Assembly (NCBI GenBank): GCA_900299185.1
Contig: OMIV01000287.1
Span: forward strand, 1-64,000
Length of the DNA: 64,000 bases
Origin: Planctomycetaceae bacterium
Lineage (GTDB): Bacteria > Planctomycetota > Planctomycetia > Planctomycetales > Planctomycetaceae
Direction: 5' to 3'
The translations under genes and the position numbers were made by a program. This document shows, in pieces, positions 28,157 through 37,194 of the stretch (the stretch's first letter is position 1; each line of letters starts with the position of its first letter). The notes beneath the pieces were generated by a model. The model did not search any database. It saw only the letters and a list, made by a program, of their open reading frames with translations, and was not told the DNA's origin.

Positions 28157-28825
28157 TTAAGCCGTGTGCCAGACAAAGAAATTTGGAGGCAGCAGGCCAT
28201 CAACGCGGCTCTGAACTATCCCCCAACTCGCCGCAAGTGCTTCCTCAATGGCTTCAGGAAGTTGGTCGAGTCCTACTCGTAGCATGACTTGGTTCAGGCG
28301 AATTCGCAAACGGCGCGGATCGGTGTAATCACGCAAGAATTGCTCGCGAGCAAAGCCTTCCAGCAGCCGTTCCAAACGATCGCTGGCCTTCGTCGCCATA
28401 ACGTTGACATCAGCCGCCACACGAGCCCGATCGACCTCAGCCAGTAATTCGTAATACCGGTCGAGTCTCCCTGGATGAGCTTCGTGCAACGCACCGTCGA
28501 GTTGCAGCTCAGTCACAATGTGACCAAGAAATGCACACCGAGCGCCGTCGTCATTCGCGAGCACTTTGCGAAACAGTCGAGTCAGTTCGCCACTGGTTTC
28601 GAGGAACGCTCGCGTGGAGTGAAACCAACGGTCATCAGCCAAATGCTGTAAGACTCCAGCAGCGACTTCGGCTCGAAACTCGTCGTTGTCGGTGACGAAA
28701 GGTGACACTCGCTTCTCTCGCAAACGCATCGAGCGATCGATCACCGAGAGCATGTCCGGCAACCCCGTGGCGATGGCGAAGACCGGACGATCAAGAAACC
28801 GAATGGCGTGCGCGAAGTAATTCAT
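28157..28825 (-). CDS. Protein with AcpH (acyl-carrier-protein phosphodiesterase)-like features
   Basis: A 222-residue, probably all-helical protein. The N-terminus MNYFAHAIRF and a later HLADDRWFHSTRAF resemble the metal-binding helices of AcpH (DUF479), an HD-like phosphodiesterase family that removes phosphopantetheine from ACP; FLGHIVTELQLDGAL could carry further ligands. The match is by eye and partial. Start is taken at the ATG at 28825, because the upstream TTG frame adds only five residues and has no ribosome site. It is followed closely by a membrane protein gene on the same strand. Confidence in expression is good, in function low. Confidence 0.55.
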   Translation of the reverse strand: MNYFAHAIRFLDRPVFAIATGLPDMLSVIDRSMRLREKRVSPFVTDNDEFRAEVAAGVLQHLADDRWFHSTRAFLETSGELTRLFRKVLANDDGARCAFLGHIVTELQLDGALHEAHPGRLDRYYELLAEVDRARVAADVNVMATKASDRLERLLEGFAREQFLRDYTDPRRLRIRLNQVMLRVGLDQLPEAIEEALAASWGIVQSRVDGLLPPNFFVWHTA

Positions 28826-28879
28826 AGAGGTCGCGATCAAGATTCGAAGCCAAGCGTCGAGTTACCGCAACGACGACAA

Positions 28880-29449
28880 TTACGACGCGGCACGGCCAGA
28901 CTGACCGCCTTTCTTGAGAATCGCCAGCACGATCTCGACGGGTAGTTTCACGGCCTTGGCGACTTCTTCCGGACTGAACCCAGACTGATGCAACAACCGT
29001 ACGAACTGCTGTTTGTCGACCTTTGCAGTTTGCTCCGAAGCAGCAGTCGAGAGTTTCAAAGTCGAGTCATTCGGTTGGTTGTCAGTCAGATTCGCTTCGA
29101 CATCGTCCTCGTCTCGCACAACACCTGGAATGCGAATGGAACGAGCCTCATGCAGTAGCTCGGTCAATCGACTGAATTCTCGGTCGGCCTCAACCAGCAT
29201 GGAGTCGAGCAAGGCGAGTTTCGTATGCAACGAGGCATTCGCCAGCGCGATGTCGGCACCAACATCGTCGGCCAAAGTCACTCGCTGCTCGGGTCGTTCA
29301 TCAATTTCGAGTTCAACCTTGGAAGACTCGTCTTTGAACAGCTCTCGCGGTTGATGCTGCGGTTTCATTCTCATGAATTTGAGAACGCAGAACGCGATCA
29401 ACACCGTAATTGCTATCGCCTGAACCTGAGCCAGTTCTATTGCCAACAT
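28880..29449 (-). CDS. Single-pass membrane protein with C-terminal helical (SwrB/DUF6115-like) domain
   Basis: A 189-residue protein with one N-terminal membrane segment (about residues 7-26), a charged coiled-coil-like middle (ALLDSMLVEADREFSRLTELL) and a short C-terminal helix-turn-helix-like motif (SGFSPEEVAKAVKLPVEIVLAILKK). This layout resembles SwrB/DUF6115 and DUF2802 proteins, often found in flagellar regions, where the C-terminal motif resembles a sigma-factor-type helix pair. AAGGA 8 bases upstream supports the ATG at 29449 over the one at 29458. Function is unknown, and a motility link is only by analogy. Confidence 0.65.
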   Translation of the reverse strand: MLAIELAQVQAIAITVLIAFCVLKFMRMKPQHQPRELFKDESSKVELEIDERPEQRVTLADDVGADIALANASLHTKLALLDSMLVEADREFSRLTELLHEARSIRIPGVVRDEDDVEANLTDNQPNDSTLKLSTAASEQTAKVDKQQFVRLLHQSGFSPEEVAKAVKLPVEIVLAILKKGGQSGRAAS

Positions 29450-29623
29450 GACACTCATCCTTGAGCGTTTGAATTTGATGAATCTCGCTGCCCGTCCAGA
29501 GCAGCATTCGAATCAGCGGTTTGAGCCGATCCTTTGAGGCTTCACTTTTCCTGACAATGCCACAGACAAAATCAAACCGCCAGTCCGCACGATTCAACGA
29601 CTCGTGCGGACTCAAGCCTCTGC

Positions 29624-31000
29624 TTAATGGTGATCGTGCCGATGGTCATGGTCGTGACTGTGATCATGGCTGTGGTCGTGCGAGTGATCGTGGCTATGGT
29701 CATGAGAATGGTCATGGCTGTGATCATGGGAATGATCGTGATCATGACTGTGACCGTGATGGTCATGATCGTGATCGCAATCGTCGTCGCAGTTTTCGTG
29801 ATCATGGTCATGATCGTGTTCGTGCTCAATCTCGTTTTCGAACCATGCTTCAACCGCTCGATAAACATCTCGAAGAGGGATGCCGTGCTCGCGAGCGATC
29901 TTGGCACAGGATTCATACTCGGGCTTGAACGTCACCGATTCATCGGGCAACCAGCCGAGCTTGCCTTGCACCGTACCCCATTCATCGGACTCGATATCGA
30001 ACTGTTGCCGAGGTCGAATCGAACGCTCGATAAGCTGCCGCCGAATACCAAACGTGCCCGTTTCCTGGAAGATGATTGTCTCAAACTCGACACTCCGAGA
30101 CGGCTCGCAAATCACGCTCAGCGTTACGGCCGGTCGCCCCTTCTTCATTTGAATTGAGCTCGTGTAAACATCGAGAGCCCCGTTCTTCTGCAGCCGATCC
30201 ACGGCATAACCAATGATCTCGCCGGAGACGTCATCGAGATTCGTTTCGAGCAAGCAGACCGTATCTTGATTGGTCTCAACACTGGCTTCGCCGATCAAGA
30301 TCCGCAACACGTTGGCTCGCTGCGGAAAGTCTCTAGTTCCCGCGCCATAACCAATCGATTCGATGGTCATCTTGGGAAGTGGAATAAAGTCATCGACAAC
30401 GGCCTTCAGGATCGCGGCTCCAGTCGGAGTCGTCAGTTCGGCTTCAATCGGAACATCGACAAGCGGCACGCCCTTCAACAACTCGAGCGTCCCAGGTGTC
30501 GGCACAGGGCAAACGCCATGAGCGATCTTCACTGACCCGCGGCCTGTTGGAACGCGGCTGGCATAGATCTTGTCCACGTCCAGCGTATCCAGCGCGATCG
30601 CAACACCGACGATATCCACGATCGAGTCGATGGCACCGACCTCATGGAAGTGAATCTCTTCGACCGTTGAACCATGCACCTTGGCTTCAGCCTCGGCCAC
30701 ATGCAGGAAGATCGTTCGAGCGAGCTCCTTCTGCTCGTCCGTCATCGCCTTCGCCTTGTCGATGAGATCGTAGATGTCGCTTAAGTGGCGATGAGCATGC
30801 TGCTCGGGATGCTCGACTTTGACATAGGTCGCTCGGAAGCCGCACCGCATCACAGACTCGGTCGTGAACTTCACGCCCTTGAGCCCCAGAGATTTGATGC
30901 CCGCTCGAATGGCATCTGCGTCAGCTCCTGCATCAATTAGAGCTGCCAAAGTCATGTCTCCGGCGATGCCGGTTGAGCAATCGAAGTAAGCAATACGCAC
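29624..31000 (-). CDS. larC: LarC, nickel insertion for the nickel-pincer cofactor, with His-rich tail
   Basis: LarC inserts nickel into the pyridinium pincer cofactor used by lactate racemase and relatives. The 458-residue protein has the family N-terminus (MRIAYFDCSTGIAGDM), HFHEVGAIDSIVDIVG and CPVPTPGTLELLKG, and the LarC2 part (LLETNLDDVSGEIIGYAVDRL). In Lactobacillus plantarum LarC is split by a programmed frameshift; here it is one frame. Residues 392-458 are a repeating His/Asp/Ser tail with about 30 histidines (SHDH repeats), like the metal-storage tails of HypB and SlyD. The GTG at 31000 is the start, with AGGA upstream. No larA, larB or larE is in the window. Confidence 0.9.
   Translation of the reverse strand: MRIAYFDCSTGIAGDMTLAALIDAGADADAIRAGIKSLGLKGVKFTTESVMRCGFRATYVKVEHPEQHAHRHLSDIYDLIDKAKAMTDEQKELARTIFLHVAEAEAKVHGSTVEEIHFHEVGAIDSIVDIVGVAIALDTLDVDKIYASRVPTGRGSVKIAHGVCPVPTPGTLELLKGVPLVDVPIEAELTTPTGAAILKAVVDDFIPLPKMTIESIGYGAGTRDFPQRANVLRILIGEASVETNQDTVCLLETNLDDVSGEIIGYAVDRLQKNGALDVYTSSIQMKKGRPAVTLSVICEPSRSVEFETIIFQETGTFGIRRQLIERSIRPRQQFDIESDEWGTVQGKLGWLPDESVTFKPEYESCAKIAREHGIPLRDVYRAVEAWFENEIEHEHDHDHDHENCDDDCDHDHDHHGHSHDHDHSHDHSHDHSHDHSHDHSHDHSHDHSHDHDHRHDHH
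29627..29830 (-). repeat. Tandem-repeat DNA encoding the His/Asp tail of LarC
   Basis: About 200 bases of imperfect 6- and 12-base repeats (CATGAC/CATGAT-type on the coding strand) at the 3' end of larC. The repeats are in frame and translate to alternating His and Asp/Ser codons, so copy number could change by slippage without breaking the frame. It creates long spurious open frames on the opposite strand. Confidence 0.8.
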
Positions 31001-31023
31001 TTTGAATTCCTGCAAAAAGCGAC

Positions 31024-31044
31024 GAGTCTGCAGCCTGCAGACTC
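31024..31044. repeat. 21-base palindrome just upstream of larC
   Basis: Arms GAGTCTGCAG and CTGCAGACTC flank a single base. It lies 24 bases upstream of the larC start codon on the minus strand, close to its ribosome site. It could be an operator, or one copy of a dispersed palindromic repeat. The rest of the 31001-31263 gap shows nothing else. Confidence 0.45.
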
Positions 31045-31263
31045 TCTCCAAAACCAGATCCACTCACTGAGCCAATCGCGGCCAGTAACGACGTGGTCCG
31101 CAGAATAATCACTCCATCGAAACGATGAGACTCTGCGGCAAGAGATTTGCCGAGAGTCCAAACATGGCAGCGCCGGCGATCGCATCTCATCGAGATTGAG
31201 CGGTCCCCTGACGAGAGACGCCATGACGATTCGATTCAGGAAGTCATTCGCCAGGGACAGAGC

Positions 31264-31677
31264 TTAGATGTCGACGATGACTTCAGCCGACCATTGTCCT
31301 GGCGATTCCTCACACACTTTGAGTCCGTGATAGGTGATCGCTTTCACTTCGTGACCGGGTTGATGCCGGTCTCGATCGAGCGTCTCGCCACCGACGGTCG
31401 CGACCAAAGTGTCGCCTTCGATCTGCACGTTGAAGGTTGCTCCCAACCAGCCATTCGATTCGAACGCAAAGAGCAGTTCGTTCAACCAATCAAAGAACAA
31501 GTAGTCGCGTTCGCTCGACGAGATCTCGAACCGTCGTTGCTCGACAGGTCGAATCAATTCGGGGCGATCGACCAGCATGTTCATGAGCCCGCGAGCGGCT
31601 TCAACAAAGAGCGATTCCAGAGATTCCGCACCGGCTTTGAGTCCCAAATCGGCGGTGTGTTCGAACGTTGAAAACAT
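31264..31677 (-). CDS. Archease
   Basis: A 137-residue protein of the archease family, which stimulates RNA ligase RtcB and tRNA methyltransferases. Diagnostic features are the N-terminal FEHTADLGL with its conserved aspartate, the central DWLNELLFAFE and the C-terminal HEVKAITYHGL, followed by a terminal VDI, where the carboxylate is used for calcium in the family. No rtcB is in the window. It overlaps nothing, but sits 30 bases from cdsA on the same strand, so cotranscription with cdsA and uppS is likely. Confidence 0.92.
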   Translation of the reverse strand: MFSTFEHTADLGLKAGAESLESLFVEAARGLMNMLVDRPELIRPVEQRRFEISSSERDYLFFDWLNELLFAFESNGWLGATFNVQIEGDTLVATVGGETLDRDRHQPGHEVKAITYHGLKVCEESPGQWSAEVIVDI

Positions 31678-31707
31678 CTGGTTCCAGTAGTCACGAGAGG
31701 ACGAGGA

Positions 31708-32601
31708 TCAGCGTTTCGTCGAAACCCATTCGGCAAGCGGCAACGCGTGCCACAACACCAACGCCACTGGGCCGGAATACAAAACGCTATCCAGTAGATC
31801 GAGTAGACCACCGAAACCGGGGACCAGGTTCGAAGAGTCCTTGGCACCCACATCGCGTTTAATCAGCGACTCGGCCAAATCGCCGATCAAACCAATGACG
31901 CCCAAGACTGCTCCATAACACAACGCCCACTCGGCGTTGCAGGGAGTCCAAGCATTCGAAAACAAACTCGGTCCAAAGTGCAGCCACAGCCAAGAACCCA
32001 AACTCGCACCGAGCACCGCTCCGAGTGCTCCCATCCAGGTCTTGCCGGGGCTCAGCAACGGAACCAATTTCTTCTTCCCGAACAGTCGCCCCAAGGTGTA
32101 GCCACCGATGTCGCCACACTTCGCCGCAATCACCACCGAAGCCAAGGCCAAGTAACCAGCATTGCCGTTTCCGAGCCAACGCAACTGAGCAGTGACCGCC
32201 AACAACACCCCGATGTAGGTCACGCAAAAGATCTCACAGGCCATACGTTCGATGTTCTTTCCGGGCTCGCGATAGAGCACGCAGCCTTTCAGAAAGATCA
32301 GCAACACCACCATCGAAAATGTGAGCATTACAGTTTCAAGGCTCGTGAAGCTGCGGAAGGCCCATTGCCCCCACCACGCGGACATCACGATGGCTGTCGA
32401 GCCCAGGACTGTCAGCGGGTACGACACCGGCAACGATCGCTTCTTCAGCAGTTCCACCAACTCCCAGTTGCCTCGCACTGCTAACAGGCAACACAGCCCC
32501 AGAAGAAAGGGAGCAGTTGCTCCCGCTTGATGATCGAACGAGAAGATCGCGATGAGCACTGGTATCAGCACGGCTGATGCAGCAAGTCGCCAGCGAAGCA
32601 T
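31708..32601 (-). CDS. cdsA: Phosphatidate cytidylyltransferase CdsA
   Basis: CdsA makes CDP-diacylglycerol, the precursor of all bacterial phospholipids, in the inner membrane. The 297-residue protein has multiple membrane segments and the C-terminal family signature from Asp241 to Asp271: SLIKR (245-249), KDS (254-256), GG (264-265) and Asp268. Three signature positions differ from the usual consensus: Val260, Phe263 where His is usual, and Leu269 where Arg is usual. SPGKTWMGALGA precedes it as expected. It lies downstream of uppS on the same strand, the normal uppS-cdsA order. The signature changes may be a lineage feature. Confidence 0.92.
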   Translation of the reverse strand: MLRWRLAASAVLIPVLIAIFSFDHQAGATAPFLLGLCCLLAVRGNWELVELLKKRSLPVSYPLTVLGSTAIVMSAWWGQWAFRSFTSLETVMLTFSMVVLLIFLKGCVLYREPGKNIERMACEIFCVTYIGVLLAVTAQLRWLGNGNAGYLALASVVIAAKCGDIGGYTLGRLFGKKKLVPLLSPGKTWMGALGAVLGASLGSWLWLHFGPSLFSNAWTPCNAEWALCYGAVLGVIGLIGDLAESLIKRDVGAKDSSNLVPGFGGLLDLLDSVLYSGPVALVLWHALPLAEWVSTKR

Positions 32602-32802
32602 CGTAAAGCAGCCTTTCAGTCCGAGAGCGTCATCGAGAAGCTGAGTTCGGCAACGGGGTGTAATCGAAATTCACTAAGGCAAGTTGTTCGTTCTGCGGCT
32701 TCTTCCAAGAACACAGACTCGAAACCAAGCAGCTCGATCAGCAGAAGATCGAAAGTCTTTCAACGGCCCACAAACCACGAAGCCGAGAAGACTCAGCAGA
32801 GA

Positions 32803-33534
32803 CTACGACACCTTCAAGCCACCAAAGCGACGATCGCGAGAAGCGAAGGCTCGTAGCGCTTGCATCAGATCGGGCTTTCGAAACTCGGGCCAGCATTTTT
32901 CAGTGACCCAAAGCTCGGCGTAGCTGATCTGCCACAGCAGGTAATTGCTAAGCCGCATCTCGCCAGCGGTGCGAATCAGCAAATCAGGATCAGGCATGTC
33001 GGCCGTATAAAGATGCTGAGCGAAGACTTCTTCGTTGATTTCGCTGGGCTGCAATTCTCCGGCAGCAACCTTCTCGGCGATGGCCTTAGCAGCATCCGCG
33101 ATCTCACTGCGTGCGCCGTAATTCAAAGCGAGGCACAATCGCATGCCGGTGTTGTTGCGGCTGAGCTCCAAGGTCCGATTCAGCTCTTTGATAACGCCCG
33201 GAGTCAGCCCCTCTCGTCGACCAATCGCTGCGAACCGCAGCCCCTGCCGCATGATCGTCGATCGATCTTCGATGAGGTATTGCTCCAGCAAACTCATCAA
33301 GCGACTGAGTTCCGCTTCGGGCCGTTTCCAGTTCTCGCTGCTGAGGCAGTAGAGAGTGAGCTGCTCGATACCAAGATCAGCGCAAGTCTCCACGATCTCG
33401 CGGACGCTCTTCACTCCGCGACGATGACCTTCAATGCGCGGCAATCCCCGACGCTGAGCCCAGCGACCATTGCCATCCATGATGATGGCAATGTGACGAG
33501 GAAGAAGATGAGGGGTCGGGTCGATTTGAGTCAT
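32803..33534 (-). CDS. uppS: Undecaprenyl diphosphate synthase (isoprenyl transferase) UppS
   Basis: UppS elongates farnesyl diphosphate with isopentenyl diphosphate in cis to make the lipid carrier for cell-wall and O-antigen synthesis. The 243-residue protein has the catalytic Asp20 in HIAIIMDGNGRWA, GHRRGVKSV, the SSENW motif and RTAGEMRLSNYLLWQ close to the C-terminus, ending with the arginine-rich DRRFGG. Start is taken at the ATG at 33534, which gives the usual N-terminus; the frame extends upstream without family features. cdsA follows 200 bases downstream. Confidence 0.95.
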   Translation of the reverse strand: MTQIDPTPHLLPRHIAIIMDGNGRWAQRRGLPRIEGHRRGVKSVREIVETCADLGIEQLTLYCLSSENWKRPEAELSRLMSLLEQYLIEDRSTIMRQGLRFAAIGRREGLTPGVIKELNRTLELSRNNTGMRLCLALNYGARSEIADAAKAIAEKVAAGELQPSEINEEVFAQHLYTADMPDPDLLIRTAGEMRLSNYLLWQISYAELWVTEKCWPEFRKPDLMQALRAFASRDRRFGGLKVS

Positions 33535-33662
33535 AGCCTGCGACTCATTGCGGCGATGGCACCGAGGACGAACGGGACTCGCAGGATCAGTTCGTTTTCC
33601 AACCAAACTGAGGCATGCCGCATGACTGAGATCATCGCAGCGCACCGACCTGCAGAGCAGAA

Positions 33663-33836
33663 TTAGAACGAAGCGTATTGAGGTTCGAGATGAATGACTT
33701 CCTCGCGATAGGGAGGAACTTCATCCGGGGATTGAATTGCTAATCGAACAAAGTCTTCAGCGATCTCCAAGACGGTGACAATGATGTTCTGATCGATGAC
33801 GATTCCTTCGTTTTCACGACGGGAAATCACGTGCAT
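33663..33836 (-). CDS. Short CsrA-like RNA-binding regulator
   Basis: A 57-residue gene that reads MHVISRRENEGIVIDQNI at the N-terminus, followed by VTVLEIAEDFVRLAIQSPDEVPPYREEV. This follows the CsrA fold: strand 1 with Arg6, the GIVID turn, the I-x-V-T-V-L-E strand, and Arg44 in YREE, a position critical for RNA binding in CsrA. Met-His and Ile4 replace the usual Met-Leu-Val-Leu. GAGG lies 8 bases before the ATG. CsrA binds GGA motifs near ribosome sites to regulate translation. A second CsrA gene lies at 46095-46325. Confidence 0.85.
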   Translation of the reverse strand: MHVISRRENEGIVIDQNIIVTVLEIAEDFVRLAIQSPDEVPPYREEVIHLEPQYASF

Positions 33837-33994
33837 CGTTATGCCTCGCGTGATGAATGATTGAAGTAGTTGGCCCGAAAACGCAGGTCATTGTACGAGT
33901 GACCGGTTGACCGACAAGCCGCAAAAAAATCTTCTTTTTCACGGTGAAGCCAGCAATCGCTTTGATTGACAACGTGTTCCCAGAAGGCGTGTTG

Positions 33995-34423
33995 ATGACT
34001 CTATGGATGCAACAAGAACTGCGACTCAAGCCCGTGCGTCGTGGCTTTCATCTCATCACTCAGGAGGTCCTTCAAGCCCTGCCCGGATTACGACGCATTA
34101 AGATTGGCTTACTGCATGTCTTCATCATGCATACCTCTGCGTCAGTCACGATTAACGAGAACGCAGACCCGGACGTGCCTCGCGATTTGGAAATGGCATT
34201 CAATCACATCGCCAGCGAAGACTTGCCTTACGACCACACCTTGGAAGGCCCCGATGACATGCCAGCTCATGTGAAGTCATCAATGATCGGCAGCTCGGTG
34301 ACGATCCCCATTCGCGACGGTCGCCTGTGTTTGGGAACCTGGCAAGGCATCTATGTCTGCGAGCATCGCGATCATGGCGGCTCGCGAAGGCTGATGCTGA
34401 CCGCTCAAGGCGAGGCGGAATGA
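33995..34423 (+). CDS. UPF0047/YjbQ family protein
   Basis: A 142-residue member of the UPF0047 (YjbQ) family, small trimeric enzymes reported to have thiamine-phosphate-synthase-like activity that can substitute weakly for ThiE. Family marks are RGFHLITQEV, HTSASVTINENADPDVPRD, EGPDDMPAHVKSSMIG and the C-terminal LGTWQGIYVCEHRDHG with its histidines. The ATG at 33995 has AAGG upstream, though the ATG at 34007 is also possible. It is divergent from the CsrA-like gene. Confidence 0.88.
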   Translation: MTLWMQQELRLKPVRRGFHLITQEVLQALPGLRRIKIGLLHVFIMHTSASVTINENADPDVPRDLEMAFNHIASEDLPYDHTLEGPDDMPAHVKSSMIGSSVTIPIRDGRLCLGTWQGIYVCEHRDHGGSRRLMLTAQGEAE

Positions 34424-34576
34424 GCGTTAAACAGAGCTTGGCGCGACGTTGAAATTGAAATCGCCCCGCCTACAACTCCGCCCCGTTAATCCCCGCCCAT
34501 CAGTGCGGTTCGACAGACAGCGGATCAACGTCCTTTTGGCGCGACGAGTGCGTCTCAAGTTTTGATTTTCGGTTCA

Positions 34577-34622
34577 GCGAGTCGCGGAGCGACTCGCCTA
34601 CGTATGTCGGTCGCTAAGCGAC
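34577..34622. repeat. Palindromic repeat pair upstream of mqnE
   Basis: A 9-base-pair hairpin with a 3-base loop (GCGAGTCGC/GCGACTCGC, 34577-34597) is followed by a 6-base-pair one (GTCGCT/AGCGAC, 34610-34622). The two share the same core sequence, which suggests a dispersed REP-like element. The rest of 34424-34698 holds no gene. Confidence 0.6.
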
Positions 34623-34698
34623 TGAGATGGACAAGCCGAATTATTTGCCTGGAAAACGTACTCCTCGAAACTCACTCGGAAATTAAGAGCTTCTCAAC

Positions 34699-35838
<1,140 letters not shown>

Positions 35839-35865
35839 CGGCCACTGCTTCTTGGCATCACCAAC

Positions 35866-36216
35866 TTAGTCCGACCGATACGCCTGAAAGACGTAACCGG
35901 GTTCGTCCGAGTTCTTCAGCGGAAAATTGCTGAGCACTTTGCCCTTCGCGAGGTCTCCCACAATGTCTCGCATGATGCCGGTGATGGCCGCTTCATCGAG
36001 TCGCTTATCGGGATAGTGACGCAGCACTGCTCCGAGCAAATAGAGGTGCTCGGGAATCTCGCGCGGCTCTTCGGGCATGGGAGTCGGAGCCGCTTTCTCC
36101 ATCGGGATCAGCTTCGTCTTGTCTTCGGCGGCAGCCCCTGTTGGCAGCGTCGCAGCAGTCGCGCTCGTCACAAGTGCGAGCCCAAAGTCTCGGCGAGAAA
36201 CAATCGTCTGTTCCAT
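35866..36216 (-). CDS. Small Tat-signal protein, function unknown
   Basis: A 116-residue protein that starts MEQTIVSRRDFGLALV, a twin-arginine signal peptide ending near GAAAED. The mature part is a short helical protein (EIPEHLYLLGAVLRHYPDKRL, AITGIMRDIVGDLAKG). No family was recognised. Such small Tat proteins often accompany exported redox enzymes, but no partner enzyme is next to it. The longer frame upstream has no protein character. It is divergent from the His-rich lipoprotein gene. Confidence 0.65.
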   Translation of the reverse strand: MEQTIVSRRDFGLALVTSATAATLPTGAAAEDKTKLIPMEKAAPTPMPEEPREIPEHLYLLGAVLRHYPDKRLDEAAITGIMRDIVGDLAKGKVLSNFPLKNSDEPGYVFQAYRSD

Positions 36217-36386
36217 TCTGATGGCCTTACTTCCGTGGTCTCGTGAGTCCCGTTGAAGATTCGCTACAACTCGCGTCCTTGGACGAAGCGAAGCAGCGAC
36301 TCGCCCAATGCAACCGATCTGAATCCCAAGCGGGATATCAAAAACAGCGTACTGGCGGACCACGTTCTACCTTAAGGGAGTTTGAG

Positions 36387-36890
36387 ATGAAGTCGTTTTC
36401 TGGCTGGATGGTGTCGGCAGTGGCTGCCGGATTGATGTTCGCAGCAGTGGGTTGCGGCGGCGATAAGAAGAGCGAATACAAAGAGTTCTCGCCGCACGAT
36501 GTAAAGACGGCTCCAGCTGATGCTCATGATCATGGTCATGGCGGTCCTCACGGAGGAGCGATCGTTGAACTCGGTGAGGAAGGCTTCCATGCCGAAGTCG
36601 CACTCGACGAAAGCAAGGAACTGATTGCCGTGTATGTGCTGGGAGGCGATGCCAAAACGGCGAAGCCCATCGAAGCCACCGAGATCGTGATGTCGTTCAA
36701 GCACGGCAACGAAGTCAAAGAGTTCAAGCTCGCCGCGACCAAGCAAGACGGCGACGAAGAAGGCAAAGCATCGCTCTTCAAGATTGAAAGTGAAGACGCG
36801 ATGGAAGAACTCCACGAGCACGGCGAAGGCACTCTGACCATTACGTTGGGCGACAAGAAGTTGACCGGCGTCGTGAAGCACTCGCACTAA
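36387..36890 (+). CDS. His-rich lipoprotein
   Basis: A 167-residue putative lipoprotein. The signal has a lipobox-like AAVGC with the acylated cysteine near residue 23, followed by GGDKKSEYKEF. A histidine cluster DAHDHGHGGPHGGAIVEL follows the linker and the C-terminus has HEHGEG and KHSH. The body (FHAEVALDESKELIAVYVLGGDAK) is beta-rich. GGGAG 9 bases upstream supports the ATG at 36387. The histidines suggest metal binding, perhaps copper or zinc, without direct proof. It belongs to a recognisable planctomycete style of His-rich exported proteins. Confidence 0.75.
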   Translation: MKSFSGWMVSAVAAGLMFAAVGCGGDKKSEYKEFSPHDVKTAPADAHDHGHGGPHGGAIVELGEEGFHAEVALDESKELIAVYVLGGDAKTAKPIEATEIVMSFKHGNEVKEFKLAATKQDGDEEGKASLFKIESEDAMEELHEHGEGTLTITLGDKKLTGVVKHSH

Positions 36891-37194
36891 CGCCGAAGGC
36901 TGGCTTCGCCTTCGATTGTCGCGGCGACACTTAACCGCCGAGCCAGACGAGCGATGTCTCGTCACTTTCGGCCGGCGGTTATCTGTCGAGCCAAACAGCG
37001 TTCGATCATCGAATCACGCCAACGTCGCGAAGCCTCGCTGCTCATTCAATTGTAAGCGACCTGACACAAGCTGCTGGTTTCGAGTTGGATCGCAACCAGT
37101 AACTTGAGCCTGCTTGCATGCTCAACTCAAGACTCCGTTCGAACGCTCGAACACTCCTAGTATTGAACGCACCGCACCGTCATCGGAGACAGCC
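36891..37194. other. Intergenic region with a nested palindromic structure
   Basis: No gene is seen in these 304 bases. At 36933-36980 an 8-base-pair outer stem (AACCGCCG/CGGCGGTT) encloses a 6-base-pair hairpin (GACGAG/CTCGTC, 36946-36963). It could fold as a two-part RNA structure. A small CGAAGG/CCTTCG hairpin lies just after the lipoprotein stop codon. There is no T tract. Confidence 0.5.

Noticed and set aside
29624-29830. CRISPR-like repetitive DNA
   Set aside because: The repeats are short, continuous, in frame and without spacers, so they are coding tandem repeats.
29572-30157. Met/Ile/Thr- and Val/Met-rich frames over the larC end
   Set aside because: They arise from the tandem His/Asp repeats in other frames.
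31668-31862. Plus-strand short frame between archease and cdsA
   Set aside because: It overlaps two well-supported minus-strand genes and has no family character.
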